Origin: Pseudofabraea citricarpa
Lineage: Eukaryota; Ascomycota; Leotiomycetes; Helotiales; Dermateaceae
Length of the DNA: 64,000 nucleotides
Assembly: GCA_029641185.1 (NCBI GenBank)
Contig: JAPWGK010000026.1
Span: 496,001 to 560,000 of the forward strand
Direction: 5' to 3'
Part shown: piece by piece, positions 45,412-57,192 of the stretch
How the letters are laid out: each line of letters starts with the position of its first letter
Numbering within the stretch: the stretch's first letter is position 1
Position numbers and translations under genes: made by a program
The notes under the pieces: generated by a model
Databases searched by the model: none
Told to the model about the DNA's origin: nothing
What the model saw: only the letters and a program-made list of their open reading frames with translations

Positions 45412-45861
45412 TATTTCGCGGGTGCGGATTAACAGTTGTTCCTGCGGAGTTGCGGACAACCAACCGAGTCACGTGTGAGTAATATGGGCCCCGCGATACG
45501 GGCTGAGATCTGGGAATCTTCTGTGCAGGGCGTGATTAGGTTCCATGCCAGATGACTTTTACAAGGCTGGCCTTTGGTCGCTACGAGGTACAGTATCAGA
45601 AGTGCAAGCTGAGCCTCTACCAAAGCTTTTGGCGTCCAGCCCAGCCCAGCCTCGAAGCCTCTCCTCTCGCCTGGCGTGCGATCCTATCGCTATGCAGCGG
45701 ACTTGTCTCCGGCGGATGGCAGGGCGTCCCTGAACTCTGAACTCTGTCGGCTCCACCATCAACACCACTGTGGCAAATGTCGCAGCAACAACTCCAAGCA
45801 AAGTACGGTATCATGACGAGAGCAAAATAAGGAGCGCGAAGAGCAAGCGCCAAAGATCAGA

Positions 45862-45900
45862 GCCAGGCTCAAGCTCAGGCTCAGGCTCAGGCTCAGGCTT
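45862..45900 (+). repeat. GGCTCA hexanucleotide repeat
   Basis: Five near-perfect units of GGCTCA, followed by a 70-bp decayed extension with AGCAGAAGC and GAGTCAGG motifs. Intergenic. Confidence 0.85.
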
Positions 45901-46660
45901 AGAAGCAGAAGCTCAAGCACAAGCAGAAGCAGAGTCAGGTTGAGAGCCAGAGTCAGGGTCAAAGCCAGATGCAGCATTTATCAATCTCGCCGTCGCGTAC
46001 GACGCCGCATAGCATACGAAGTGCGTCCTGCGATGCTCCAGCCCGTTCGTTCATTCAGTCATCCAGTCATTCAGACATTCAGCCATGCACTGTCGTTCAG
46101 CTTGCTCGCCCATGTGTCTAGACATCTCATCTCTCAAATAGGTATTGCCTGGTCTGGTCTGCTTTGCAAGCTTTACGCCGCCATGTTGTGCTGTAAGCCG
46201 GGCGTATCCACGACCATCACCATCTCAATGTCAACCATCACCACTGACTGCTGTTGTTGTGCTAAAGTAGATGCAGCTCAAGGGTCCTATCTGTGCCTGT
46301 GCGAGGTCCCCTGCCATTTATCTCTTGGGAGGCAGCAGGGCGGGCATGCTGGGCTCCATGCCTGATCATTATCATTATTATAATTCCCGTGGCCATCGAC
46401 CATCAAAGCCAGCGACAATAATTGCGCAGTCTCGTCTAAATGGCCCCCCAAGCCTGCTAGCCTTCATGCTTCTGCTCTCCACCATACAGAGCCACCGACG
46501 ACGACCACCACCACCTCGCCCTTCCTGTGTCATCGCGATCCCCGACCCGACCCATTGTACCTCAGCAACTAGTTGGCTACCCTGCCCTGCCCTGCTACCG
46601 GCCCTGTTACCTGACGCCGCGGCCACCCCACATGCCAACTTTCCGCCGGCCCCAGGAGCC

Positions 46661-46695
46661 CAGGACTCAGGACTCAGGACTCAGGACTCAGGACT
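46661..46695 (+). repeat. CAGGACT heptanucleotide repeat
   Basis: Five perfect tandem copies of CAGGACT, about 715 bp upstream of the regulator's start codon. Confidence 0.92.
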
Positions 46696-47409
46696 CGAGT
46701 ACGGCAAGAGGGTACTGGCTGCCCACCGAACGAACACTGAGGACTCTCCGGTGCCAGACCCGTCCGTCTAATGCTGGCTGCAGTGACGACAAGCCCTCAA
46801 TCCCGGACCGTTGACCGCAAAGAACTACGGACGACTGAACCACCCCTCCCTCTCAGTTTGGTGCGGCAACTCTTTTGGGTTGTGCAGCTGCTACCACTAA
46901 AATACATCTGTTTCTGCTTTTGCGTCCTCCTGGTGCTCCAGGGCTCCATCTTAGTCATATCGCCCCCCGTCTGTCATCAAAACCTTCAACCACCTTTTGC
47001 ATGACGGCACTGCAGTCCTTGGCACTAGTTTGAGCATTGCCCATTCGATCCATTTCCTCAGTTCTCGCGCGCCTCACCACCCTAGTTTTCATTGACCGAC
47101 CTCTTTGCGAATCTTCCTTGCTGAAGGCGAGGGCGTTGTTGATTGCAAGTCGAATTAATAGTTGTGCGTGGCTCTCGAGACCCCGGCTTTGCGCATCGAG
47201 AAGACCACGATTGTTGCCCACGACCAGGTCCAGTGGTTTCTTCAAAATTCAAGCTGTCATTGAATCCCCCTCGACGGTGATGTGTCCGGCTACCAATTGC
47301 AATCACAATCTACCAAATCCCATCGCCTAGCCGCTCTCCATCTGACGAAAAGCCTTCCTTATCCACAATTTCGAATCCGGTTTGGCATTACACCATCGGC
47401 ATTGTCACC

Positions 47410-50400
47410 ATGTCCGAGAAGAAAGCAAAGCGTGGGCGCGGCGGTCGGTCTCCTGCGCTTCTCAGGGAAGCACAGTTGCCCTCGCGCCAGGGAAGCTCTG
47501 GTAGTAGAGGCTTTGCTGCTATCAACCACCCTGCGGGAACATCCAATGTCACCCAGCGCACTAGTCCTTCCCAGCCAGATATAGCTGCTGGCTTTCAGTC
47601 TGCGAGTCTTGCTCGAGCACAACCGGAACAAGCTCCAGCTCCATCGGCCATGATACCGCCAGGGAAGGTTCCTATACCCGCCATCAGGAGAGATCCAGAG
47701 CCTCCCAAGCGACCGGAGAGAAAGGTCAGGACGACACACGCATGCGATAATTGTCGCAGGGCCAAAGCCGGTTGTAGTGGAGAGCAGCCGTGCTTGCGAT
47801 GCAAAAACACGCGTGTGCAATGCGTCTATGGCGATGGCAAGCGAGATAGAGAGCGGAAGTAAGCAGATCTCCAACTCGGCCAGCAAGACAAAATCATAAC
47901 CGGGCCCTAGGAGAATTTCCAAACTAAGTCGAGATACAACATTACTGAATCAGTACACGAGTGAGGTGAACGAGGCACTGCGACGCATCCGCGATGATAC
48001 GTCCTTGTCACCGGAAGGCCTACGAGCGGCCATTGATGGAGTTCTAGCCATGGTATGTTACCTATCCTATGCCGACCTTTAAACTGACGTCTCCTAGACT
48101 CCAAGCCCCCTATCACCTGATGACGGCGATATGTCCGCCTCCGCGCTGGCTTCTGGTCGAATGTCTTCAGCAGATCGAGATGACGACCGTTCTGAAGAGG
48201 AGGCGGAAGCTGGAGCTGCGGCCGAGCTTGGGTCAACGGGAACAATGGACGCCATTGAACTAGATGCGGATACTGATGCAACACGCGCAACAGGTCACAT
48301 GGGAAAGTCATCGTCGGTAGCGTGGGCTAAAAGGACTGCAGAGGAGGTCAATTCGAATGCCAATGCGAAAGGATCAATCCTGGGGGAGCGCGGATACACG
48401 CTTACGTCTTATCACACCGAGGATGCAGACATTGAGCATGTCGATACTACGGGAATAGATCCCTATGCCTGGCCAGACATCGAGACGTCAGATTTCCTCC
48501 TCCAGATTTATTGGGATCATGTACATAACGTGTTTCCTGCAATCGAGAAGAGATCATTTCTAAACAGCTATCATGACTTCCCTCGAGGGTCCAGGGATCT
48601 CACACGCTCTCAGAGGATCTGGCTGGGGACAATGAATACTGTATGGGCTATTAGTGCATTTTTCGCTCGATTGACAAAACAACAGTACAGGGGGTTTTCT
48701 AGTGATCACCTATTTTACATTGCCAAAGCGAAGACACTCAGTAATATATCCGAGGAAGCTTTCGAAGATGCTCGAATTACAACGATTTTGCAATTAAGCA
48801 TGTTTTGTCTGTACTATCTCTGCACAGATCGACTCAACAGGTACTGTTATTCGTCCTGATGTGCTAGAAACACAAAACTAATGCTTCGTAGGGCATGGAC
48901 AATTTGCGGAGTTGCAATCCGGCAGGCCTTGACCGTCGGACTGCATGTGCGGCAAGAGATGGAAGAAGTCTCAGATGTTGACAAGGAGCATCGCGTCCGC
49001 CTGTGGTGGTCACTATACTCTTTAGAGTGCTCATTGAACGAACTTACTGGACGCCCGAGCTGTATATCAGATCGGGATATCAGTGCGCCCCTCCCCATCA
49101 ATCTTGACGACAACGATTTTGAACCAGGTCAGGCTCTTTATTCACATGCTCACAAGGCTGTTGATGACGGAGAGCCAGAGATTGGAAAACCCTCGAGCAA
49201 GCGACGCTTGAGTAAGTCAATCCCTTCGAAGAGATCCTATCTTTCATTGAGAGAATTAGTATCAGGTAATGAAAGTGGACATGCTGCAGAAGCTCCGATG
49301 GGTCCTCCCCCTGTCAAAGTCAACCAACCTGTGGCGTATGCCTTCCCGGTAGTCACACTCCCTATCACATCATCGACCTACTTTCTCTACCGAACACAGC
49401 TTTCTATCATTGCTCATGAGACCATCTCTACACTTTATTGTGCCTCTACAATTAAACAGAAGTGGTACGAGGTTCAAGCCACCATGTACCGGATCGATTA
49501 TAGGCTCTTGGCTTGGCGAGAGAATTTGCCCAAAGAATTTGATATAAGCTTTGACACTGTGCCAGAGCCTGACTGGAACGATCCCTACCTTCTCCGGCGT
49601 ACTGGACTAGCAATGTTGTTCACATCCTCGCGCATGATTCTCTTTCGACCATGTCTGTGTCGCTTCGAAGGTCGCATAACTCGTCAATCGACACAAAGCA
49701 AGGAGTTCAACCATGATGCTGTTCTGACATGTATTCGATCTGCAAGAAAAATGATCTCGTTGATCCACTGGTCCTCGGGTAATGCCGAGAGGCTATACTC
49801 AATTGTGCCTTGGTGGGCAACGTTGCATTACCTCTGCGAAGCCTTGTCCATTCTGATGCTTGAAATGGCATTTCAAGCACAGCATCTCCCAGAAGAGGCA
49901 CTTCATATTTTTGAAGATGCAAAAAAAGGCGTCAAGTGGCTCGCTTTGATGTCTGAACAATCGGTGTCGGCACGAAAGGCATGGGAAATCTTCGATTCTC
50001 TCATACGTTTGGTAGCACCCATGATTCACTTCACTGCAGATGATCTGCCAAATGAAGCACCTGTGCCGCCAGGTTATAATTGGCGACGTTTCAACACAGC
50101 ATCTGGGCTTCAATCCACCGATAGTGGGCAAGAACTCACGTCAGCCAATCTGCAGCAATACACGCGAACTCAGAGTCCGCTGCCTCATAAACAAGCAACA
50201 ACAGACTGGGCAAGTATTGGACAGGATCCTATGTTCGACCTGCGGTCCTCTGATGACCCCATGGAAACCTTACCCAACCCACTCGACCCATCGACAGCTC
50301 TGCAGCGATTACAGGGCATCTCGGAACCACATGGGCACTATGACGAGCCCTGGTACCAACTATTCGGCAACACTACTCATGCCACAATGCCTATGAACCG

Positions 50401-50704
50401 ACCAGCAATGAGTATGAGCAACTGGGAAACCATGGGTTCGGGACCCGAGGAGAGATTCTCACCTTCCTACGTGATCCCAACCACATATCCCGATCTCGGT
50501 CTGGGCACGTCTTTTCAAAGTATGGATGTAAACCAATCGTATAACGCTCCTATGTCTCGCTATCCATTATACTCTGATGCTCCTACCCCTCCGATCCAGG
50601 AAATGCGGGGCCTGACCGGCAGCGGGAGTGGGAGTGGAAGTGGAAGTGGAAATGGCAAGGATGCGACGCTCTCGTTTGATGCTTTTATGCGGAGGGAATA
50701 CTGA
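47410..50704 (+). CDS. Zn2Cys6 fungal transcription factor
   Basis: Regulator of 1047 residues in four exons: 47410-47858, 47914-48052, 48098-48840 and 48892-50704, with introns of 55, 45 and 51 bp. The joins give DRERKISKLSRDTTLLNQYT, VLAMTPSPLSPDDGD and CTDRLNRAWTICGVAIRQAL. The binuclear cluster is CDNCRRAKAGC...C..C......C (Cys112, 115, 122, 128, 131, 138; spacing CX2CX6CX5CX2CX6C), and the linker and dimerisation helix follow it. The middle homology region (Fungal_trans) lies around residues 330-700, with the typical VRLWWSLYSLE near the start of exon 4. The C-terminal third is Pro/Ser/Thr-rich and ends in a Ser-Gly run (GSGSGSGSGNG). The target genes cannot be inferred; neighbours do not form a pathway. 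Confidence 0.92.
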
Positions 50705-51772
50705 AGAAGCGGCTTGACAGCCTGACGATTTACGACATGATATAATGGATAACCTGCGTGTACTAATCTTGCATGGATACTGGCGACCTTCTCTCGAGCA
50801 TGCGCAAGGAAAGGATTAGAACATCGGCGTTTATAAACGAATACGGGCATGCATGGGAATCAAAGGCGACAGAAGGTAAGGTCATAGATATCAGGGGAGC
50901 GGGATTTGGAAAGCCCTAGATTCGTTAGAGTGATATCGACATTTGCTTCTAGCTCACGACACGTCTATTCTTAGTATATTATTAATACCACTTCAACCTT
51001 GGCTACAGGTCGAGCGAATCATTCTGTCTCCCAACGCGCGCGCGCATGTGGACCCGATTATCAACAGCAGCGTGTCCACGCAGTATCCCCCTCTTCTCCC
51101 TCCCCTGTTCTTCACCTTCAAGGAATAGAGAAAAAGAAAGGTGTGCGTGTTCATATGCTGTAAACCTCACCTCCTGTGTCTTTGCTTGCAGGCATGCCTC
51201 CCCTCCAGCGGCCGGGGTACCACGTTTACGTAGCTACCTTACCTATATGTATCTTGCATCACACACGCAGTCTCTACAGCTCGCTTAGGAAGTAGCATTT
51301 TCCCTTGCACCTGTTTCTTTTCTTCTTGTTCTTCTCTTTCTTCTTCATTTTCTTAAGAAAAGGAGGTGGGAGAGAGGGAAGGAACTTGTAGAGATTTCCA
51401 GATTCAGGTGATTGACTACTGGCTGAGCGGCTGGTTGGCTAGTTTGTAATTGCTAACTGCTTGGGGGGTTTTTTTTCTTTTTCTTTTTTCTTTTTTGAGA
51501 ATTGTAATATATCAAGTGTCAGCAAGGTTTTGGATCAGCACGTTTCGCCAAGAACCCAAGTATGGGAGAAGCCTTTTGTTCACGTGGCGCTTAGGTCAGG
51601 TCACAAATCCTGCACTGAGGTTCTCGTAGACAAGCGAGTTAGAAGTGATGGATTGGTTTGGTTATTCTTCTTTTCTTCTTCTCATGGTACAAATAAATAG
51701 CATACAAGTATCTTTATCTAAATCTTAAATTCCTCTCGTCTATCTAAACAGTCTCAACTTCTATCACTCAGG
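50705..51772. other. Convergent intergenic region
   Basis: About 1.07 kb between the regulator and the acetyl-CoA transporter. It includes pyrimidine-rich blocks near 51310-51350 and a T-rich tract at 51468-51496. No ORF or RNA gene supported. Confidence 0.45.
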
Positions 51773-53806
51773 CTACTGATTACCATCGGCAATTCTCCAA
51801 GCGCGTAGCGGGAGAGCTTGAAGCTTGAGAGCTGCCGGCTTGATAAAACCCCAGAAGGTAACGACGCCGATGATGACGCAGACGATGTTCATGACATAGT
51901 AACCGTCGGTCGAAATATTGCACACTCCTCCCCCTTGGATGCAGCGGTCTTTCTCACCTGCTGCGGCGCAAGAGAAGGAGGTGGTTACGAGGGGTCCGAG
52001 GAGTTTGTCAGAGAGCTTGTAGTCGGCTGCTGGTGGGAGACATGTCGCTACCGTAAAGGCATCGACGAGTTTTAGCACGAAGAAGCGAGGGAAGGTGCCG
52101 CCGAGATTCGAGACACTGTAGAAGATTAGTATACGGTGACATTGGAACTGGAGGAGAACTTACGTCGCTAGAAGTGTCATGTAAGTACCGCCGATCACTG
52201 GATCAGCGACTCGTGCATGGAAAGCTGAGATAGCTACGAACATGACAGTGCTGGTGAATGTTGAGAAGATGTGCTCGGCAATGACGACAAGTAGATACCA
52301 TGTGTCAACTCCATTGGCAGGAAAGATGACGACAGTAATCTGGGCAATAACAGCTGCGATCAAGCGGCCGACAAATCCCCAGCACCATAAACGCATGGGG
52401 GTATATGTGGTTGACCATTTCCCTGCATAATATCCGAGACCGATTTCGAAGGGGAAATCAATCAGAACTGTAAGAGCTAGATCTTCTTGGCTAAATCCCT
52501 TGTCAATAAGCTTCAAGTTGGTAACGGCATCGTTGGCCTGGAAGCCAATCTTGCCAATCAAATGAATGATGATGATGGTTTGGATGTTCTTGAGTTTCAT
52601 AACTCCCCACATGACTTTGTAGACATCGTAAATTCCATCTTCGTTCTTGGTCTTTTCCTCGCGTTTTAAAGCGGCAAGTCCTAAGGTAACGAGGATGTAA
52701 ACCCAACCCCAGAAGGTAAGGTATCCGCCGAGGGTCATAACACCCTCGTCCAATGGGGTTTGTCTGAACCACTTGTTGGCGAAGTCGGGAGAATTAAAGG
52801 CTAGGAAAACTGTATAGGACATGAACTGGCCAGCAGTCAATCCCACTGTCTGTGCTGTAGAAGCGTACGAAATATTGCCAGGGGTCAATAAAGTTAATGC
52901 CCATCCATCGACTGCGATATCTTGAGTCGCGCACATGAACACCAAAAAGAACCACCATCCTGTGAAATTCCAAATTCCAGATCCACCATCTGCGCTTGCG
53001 TCTACCATCATCTGCTTGATCTGCGAGCCCAGATATATCATTCCAAGTCCCGACAACAACTGAATGGGCATGATCCAACTCTTTCTGCGCCCGACCTTTG
53101 GACTCCATACCGCATCGACTATCGGACTCCATAAGAGCTTCAAAGAGTATGGATAAGAAGCCAAGCTGAAGACACCAAGAGCGCCATAGGACATGTGTGG
53201 TTTCAACAGGAATGGCACTGATCCTGTCGCCAAGCCCATGGGGACACCTTGCAAGAAGTACAAGAGCACCAGCAGTCCAAAGTTTCTCTGATCCGAGCGT
53301 GGCAATTGCCAGAAGCCGTGGTTGTTGATAGTTGGTGTTCGAGGTACGTGGTCGTCTAAAGAGAAGGATTCGCGGCTCATCAGATTGGCAGTAATAGTAG
53401 GGGATTCGAGCGAGGCGTTTTTCCGCCGGTATTCGACATTGTTGTTCATTTTGCTGTTCGCGTGCCCGTTCTCTCCTCTAGTTGAGGAGGAGCCGTTTGG
53501 CTCTTGCGTCTTGCGACGAGATTTGGCACCCATAGAGGGGTTGGAAGGATCGTCGAGATCCGAGCCCGAGTCTTCTTCCCCAAGTAGATGCTTCGAGTCT
53601 TCGTGAAAGGATGTGTTCAGAGAGGACACGGTCTTCCTGGGATTTGCTCTGGTGTTGCGTTTGGTCGTTGTACGAGAGAGGTCGTCTAACTCTTGCGCGT
53701 CGGGATACTGCGAGTCGTGGTGTAAAGGTAGCAGACTGCTATTGCGGTCGTCTGTGGGAGAATGTACAGATAAGTGAGAGAGAGTGTCGCCCAGTGGGGT
53801 AGGCAT
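51773..53806 (-). CDS. Acetyl-CoA transporter family protein (AT-1/SLC33A1-like)
   Basis: Multi-span protein of 661 residues, related to the ER acetyl-CoA importer SLC33A1 (Acatn family, MFS fold). Exons 52164-53806 and 51773-52115; the 48-bp intron GTAAGT to CTACAG joins MTLLATVSNLGGTFPRFFVL. A Ser/Asp-rich cytosolic N-terminus of about 165 residues precedes about 11-12 membrane segments. Diagnostic blocks are LYFLQGVPMGLATGSVPFLL, SYPYSLKLLWSPIVDAVW, GRRKSWIMPIQ and CATQDIAVDGWAL. They match the human protein closely in pattern. Near the end, a Cys-containing lumenal loop (CAAAGEKDRCIQGGGVC) is also family-like. The role in fungi is probably supply of acetyl-CoA to the secretory pathway (family knowledge). 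Confidence 0.92.
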
Positions 53807-54298
53807 CCATGTGGTGGTGGTGAGCTGTCTATGAGGAGAAGTCCCTCAAACAGCTTTGGGAACTAGAACTATTTCTGCGGGCTGGCGGGCGGATCTTCAG
53901 GCACGGCGACGTCTAGCGAACGTGTCCTTTCGGCGCTGGAGGGGAGGCAAACTGAGTCAAACTCCGGAAATGGGGGGGCAAAAGAGAGGCAATTGTAGCA
54001 GGCTTGTAGGGAAGTATATGCACCGCTGGCTCACGAGGGCATTATGTATTGTAGAAGTTGTGGACACAAGCACAAGCCCAGAGCACACAAGGCATGAGAC
54101 AAGATCCTTGAGCCTTGAGCCTTGAGCTGACTTTCCCCCACATTCGTCCCTTTGCACGTGATCCTGCCGGCCGATAAGCGTCGCGTCCGCCCGTCGCGAG
54201 ATTTGTTGACTTCCAGGTTTGCATCACAGCTTGACGACAGTATCACTTCACTTACATGTTTAGAGCCCCCATCTTGTATACATAGGTAGTCAGTCAGT
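53807..54298. promoter_or_regulatory. Divergent promoter of the acetyl-CoA transporter and CENP-O genes
   Basis: About 490 bp. Contains a short GAGCCTT direct repeat (54110-54127). No TATA box recognised. Confidence 0.4.
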
Positions 54299-55274
54299 AT
54301 GATATCGGGCAGCACCGCGCTGGCACACGATGCGACATCCGAGGAGCTGGACCATGAAATCCTGAGTCTTCGCGCCCAAAGTACTTGTCCCCCATTACCA
54401 CGGCTGAAGCGTGTATGCTAATTGTTAAATAGTTGCCGAGCTGAAGAGTCAGCGAAGCCAGCAGGTTGCAAATATTCTCTCCTCCCGAACTTCACAGTCT
54501 ATCCTCGACCGTCTTCGCGCCCCCGAACCACCGAAGAGTAAGCAGTTACCCACGAAGCCCCCCGACGATCAAAACCCTCTCAAGGCATCATTACTGGAGA
54601 ACGCAGAAAGGCAAGCAAAGCTCAATCAACTTTGCTTATATAGAACATGCGCCGGCATTACGACCTTCAAAATCCAGGACCCCGATCCCAATGCTGTGGA
54701 TGGAGGGAACGTGCTTGGAATCAGGATTGAAGTCGGCAGTACTGGGAAATTCATCAGACCCTACTATATCATGCTCAACAAACCTTACCCCAATGCAAGT
54801 CTCTTTCGCGTGCACCGACACACAGTGCCTCCTTGTATCCCGCTGGCCACTCTTTCAGCCCGATATCTGCCAGCCCCCAAGATGGACGGTGCTACCATTA
54901 TCAAGTCGAAGAAGCAGGATCTACTGCGTTTTGTCAGAACTCTCAGGAAGCAGATCATAGCGTACCACAACCGCGTTACGATGATCAAGCGTATGCGAAA
55001 AGAATTCCAGTTGGACGAGAAGGCGACGCGCAAGGGAAAAGAGAGGACGAGGGTGATTGTTGACATTAGTGCGGCCGACGCCGAAGCGCAGCATGTACGG
55101 ATTGAATGGGCGGATGGGAGAATTGGAAGATGCGTCATAAGCGATCGAGGCAAGGTGGAAAAATGCGTGGTCGTTGGAGAAGACGGGAGGGATAGGGAGA
55201 CCGAGAGACGAGTGATGGGTGGTGATCAGCGCATGGATGGTATTGCACAAAGATTGAAGGAAGGGATATATTGA
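54299..55274 (+). CDS. MCM21: Kinetochore protein CENP-O/Mcm21 family
   Basis: Inner-kinetochore subunit of the COMA/CCAN complex. Exons 54299-54380 and 54433-55274 (52-bp intron GTACTT to AATAG); 307 residues. The join gives LSLRAQIAELKSQRSQQVAN, an uninterrupted N-terminal coiled-coil. The RWD-type CENP-O domain starts around residue 100 (CLYRTCAGITTFKIQD) and includes GNVLGIRIEVGSTGKFIRPY and YIMLNKPYPNASLFRVHRHT. PPCIPLATLSARYLP and the basic helix RTLRKQIIAYHNRV complete the core. The C-terminal 80 residues are charged. Fission yeast Mal2 and budding yeast Mcm21 are of similar size. It is divergent from the transporter gene. Confidence 0.9.
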
Positions 55275-57192
55275 GCATTGTCTGTCGAATATTGGGTATG
55301 GTGTTCGGTGCCATGTTGTTTGTCTTGTTGCTAGATACCCTTTTGCGTGGACTGAACAGAGTCCTATATCCATCCATACTCTTGGGGTCGAGTGGCCTCG
55401 GGGTTTTCTTTCGATGGAAATATTGAGCCAAGACTCCTGTCGGTGCTTTTCTCAACACTTTCTACATATCCTCTGTCTCCTTCTGGCACAATGGCACAAT
55501 GGCCTCGTGTATGCTCGACAAATTTCATGGTGAGTGGAGCTCGTACCTGGGGGCTGAAGGCTGGCTAGCACGAAAGCGTACCGCTGGTGAAGCTCGTCCC
55601 TCCCGCTACACCAAGGTGCGTTAAAGGTGCTCTCAGCTTTGTATGATATGGAACGAGCAAGATTGGTTTGTTGCACATCTGCACCGAATAATATATTCTT
55701 TGATATATGCTCCAGGTGGTCCTCGCGGCGAGCAAATTAAGATCACATCGCGCATGGTAAGATGAGTTTCGCGGATGATCGCCCGCTTACACTGTCTAGG
55801 TCAGCTGAATCCTGGATGGAACAGGCGAGGCCCTTTTCGCCGTGCGCCCCTTCGGCATGGGGGCCTCGGAGCTCCCGTTGCATCGTCTGTTGTTCATGTT
55901 GAGATTCCAAATCAAGTCGTGGCATGTCCCCAAGCCGTTGGGAGGCCAATTGGCCGCTCTGCTTCGACTCTCCTCCGCTTGTCGTGGGGTTGGAGGCAAA
56001 GATTAAATTCCAGCCCTCCAAGCGAGGCGAGAGAAAACTTTATTTGCGTTTGTAGCCTTATAGGATATATCTTATTAATATTTGATATATTAGCAGGATT
56101 CTATTGCGCCAGCCTCTCTAGGAAACTAACCCACTTCCAGGTACATAAGGCGCACATTCTGGTCTTATCGGTCTGATCTAAGAGGGCCGAGCACTTAGTA
56201 AACCTGGTCAGCTGTCACTCCCATATTATACCACAAACTATATCATTCGCAAGCTATACTTACCTCGGCACGTGGCACACAACGTGTGCGATAACGCATG
56301 TCGCTGTCGCTTGTCGCATAAGAACATGGCTCTTTCCCTTGCACCAAGTCCCAAGTATTTGTAATTATCTGGATTAGTTTGCGAGTCTGTGTAGGATGTT
56401 TAAGACCCCACGGAGCAGCACTTTTATGCACTTTGTTTTATCAAAAATCTATTTGGTATTCGATTTCTTTTCCTACTTCATCTTGCAGTCAGTTTTCAAA
56501 AGAAGAAAAAAACCACCCTCAGTTCGTTCCCAATCAGTCACTCAAATCCCAAATTTCAAGTTTAGTCGAACTTGCAATGGTCAAGGAGACTCGGCTGGTC
56601 CTACGACTCTACCATTGCCGTTCCATCTACAGTAGAAGACTCAATGATCAGAAGCCTGAAAGCAAGTGCCAGTGCCCTAAAATGTTTTCGATTTCAATCA
56701 CATGATCATGATCTTCAAGTGGGGACTTAGCATCACGAAACAAGGCACTCAAGAATGGGGTTTACGCAGTCTTCTTATCTTTCATTTTTTTTAGTGTTCG
56801 GCATTCAACGGAACCCCCATAGTAAAGATATCGGGTCCTCTACCGTTGATGTACCGAGCCCACAAAATCAGATGAACGAGTAAATCTATTCCGGAGCGAG
56901 CTGAACAGAGCAAGTTGAGCCCGAAAACCCCATATCTCCTCCATCGGCCAGCGCCTCTACCCGGCGGTGAAGTCGATTTGCTATTGTAATGGCAAGGATT
57001 TATCTATCTAGACAGGCTCTGTCCTGGCAGTAATGATAAGAGAAGATGTGATGAAATCTTTCTTCCGGATGGCGAGGACGATGTTAGTAAAAGCGAGTAC
57101 AGTCCAAAACTGCCCAGGCGGAGTATATAAAGCAACACTTTGTTTTGGTCTTTTTGAATGATTTCTTTTTCTGTCTAGCCAAGGATCTCGTC
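55275..57192. other. Long intergenic region
   Basis: About 1.9 kb upstream of the nucleoside hydrolase. The 133-codon ORF at 55775-56176 and others do not read like proteins. AT content rises from 56040. A TATA box lies near its right end. No RNA gene or repeat recognised. Confidence 0.45.
57124..57131 (+). promoter_or_regulatory. TATA box of the nucleoside hydrolase gene
   Basis: TATATAAA sits 62-69 bp before the start codon at 57193, the only clear consensus TATA box I found in the window. It suggests a strongly regulated or inducible promoter (inference). Confidence 0.65.

Larger units (their letters stand above)
44980..47409. promoter_or_regulatory. Long divergent intergenic region of CAB2 and the Zn2Cys6 gene
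   Basis: 2.4 kb without a supported coding gene. It must hold the CAB2 promoter (left) and, most likely, a long promoter and leader of the regulator (right). Low-complexity tracts are frequent: GAGGG, GGCTCA and CAGGACT repeats, and runs of CTGTGCC/GAGCTGT near 45283-45320. Several ATGs in the last 400 bp before 47410 could form upstream ORFs. Confidence 0.5.

Noticed and set aside
55775..56176. 133-codon ORF in the gap before the nucleoside hydrolase
   Set aside because: Not protein-like, and the opposite strand has comparable ORFs; no splice-supported extension.
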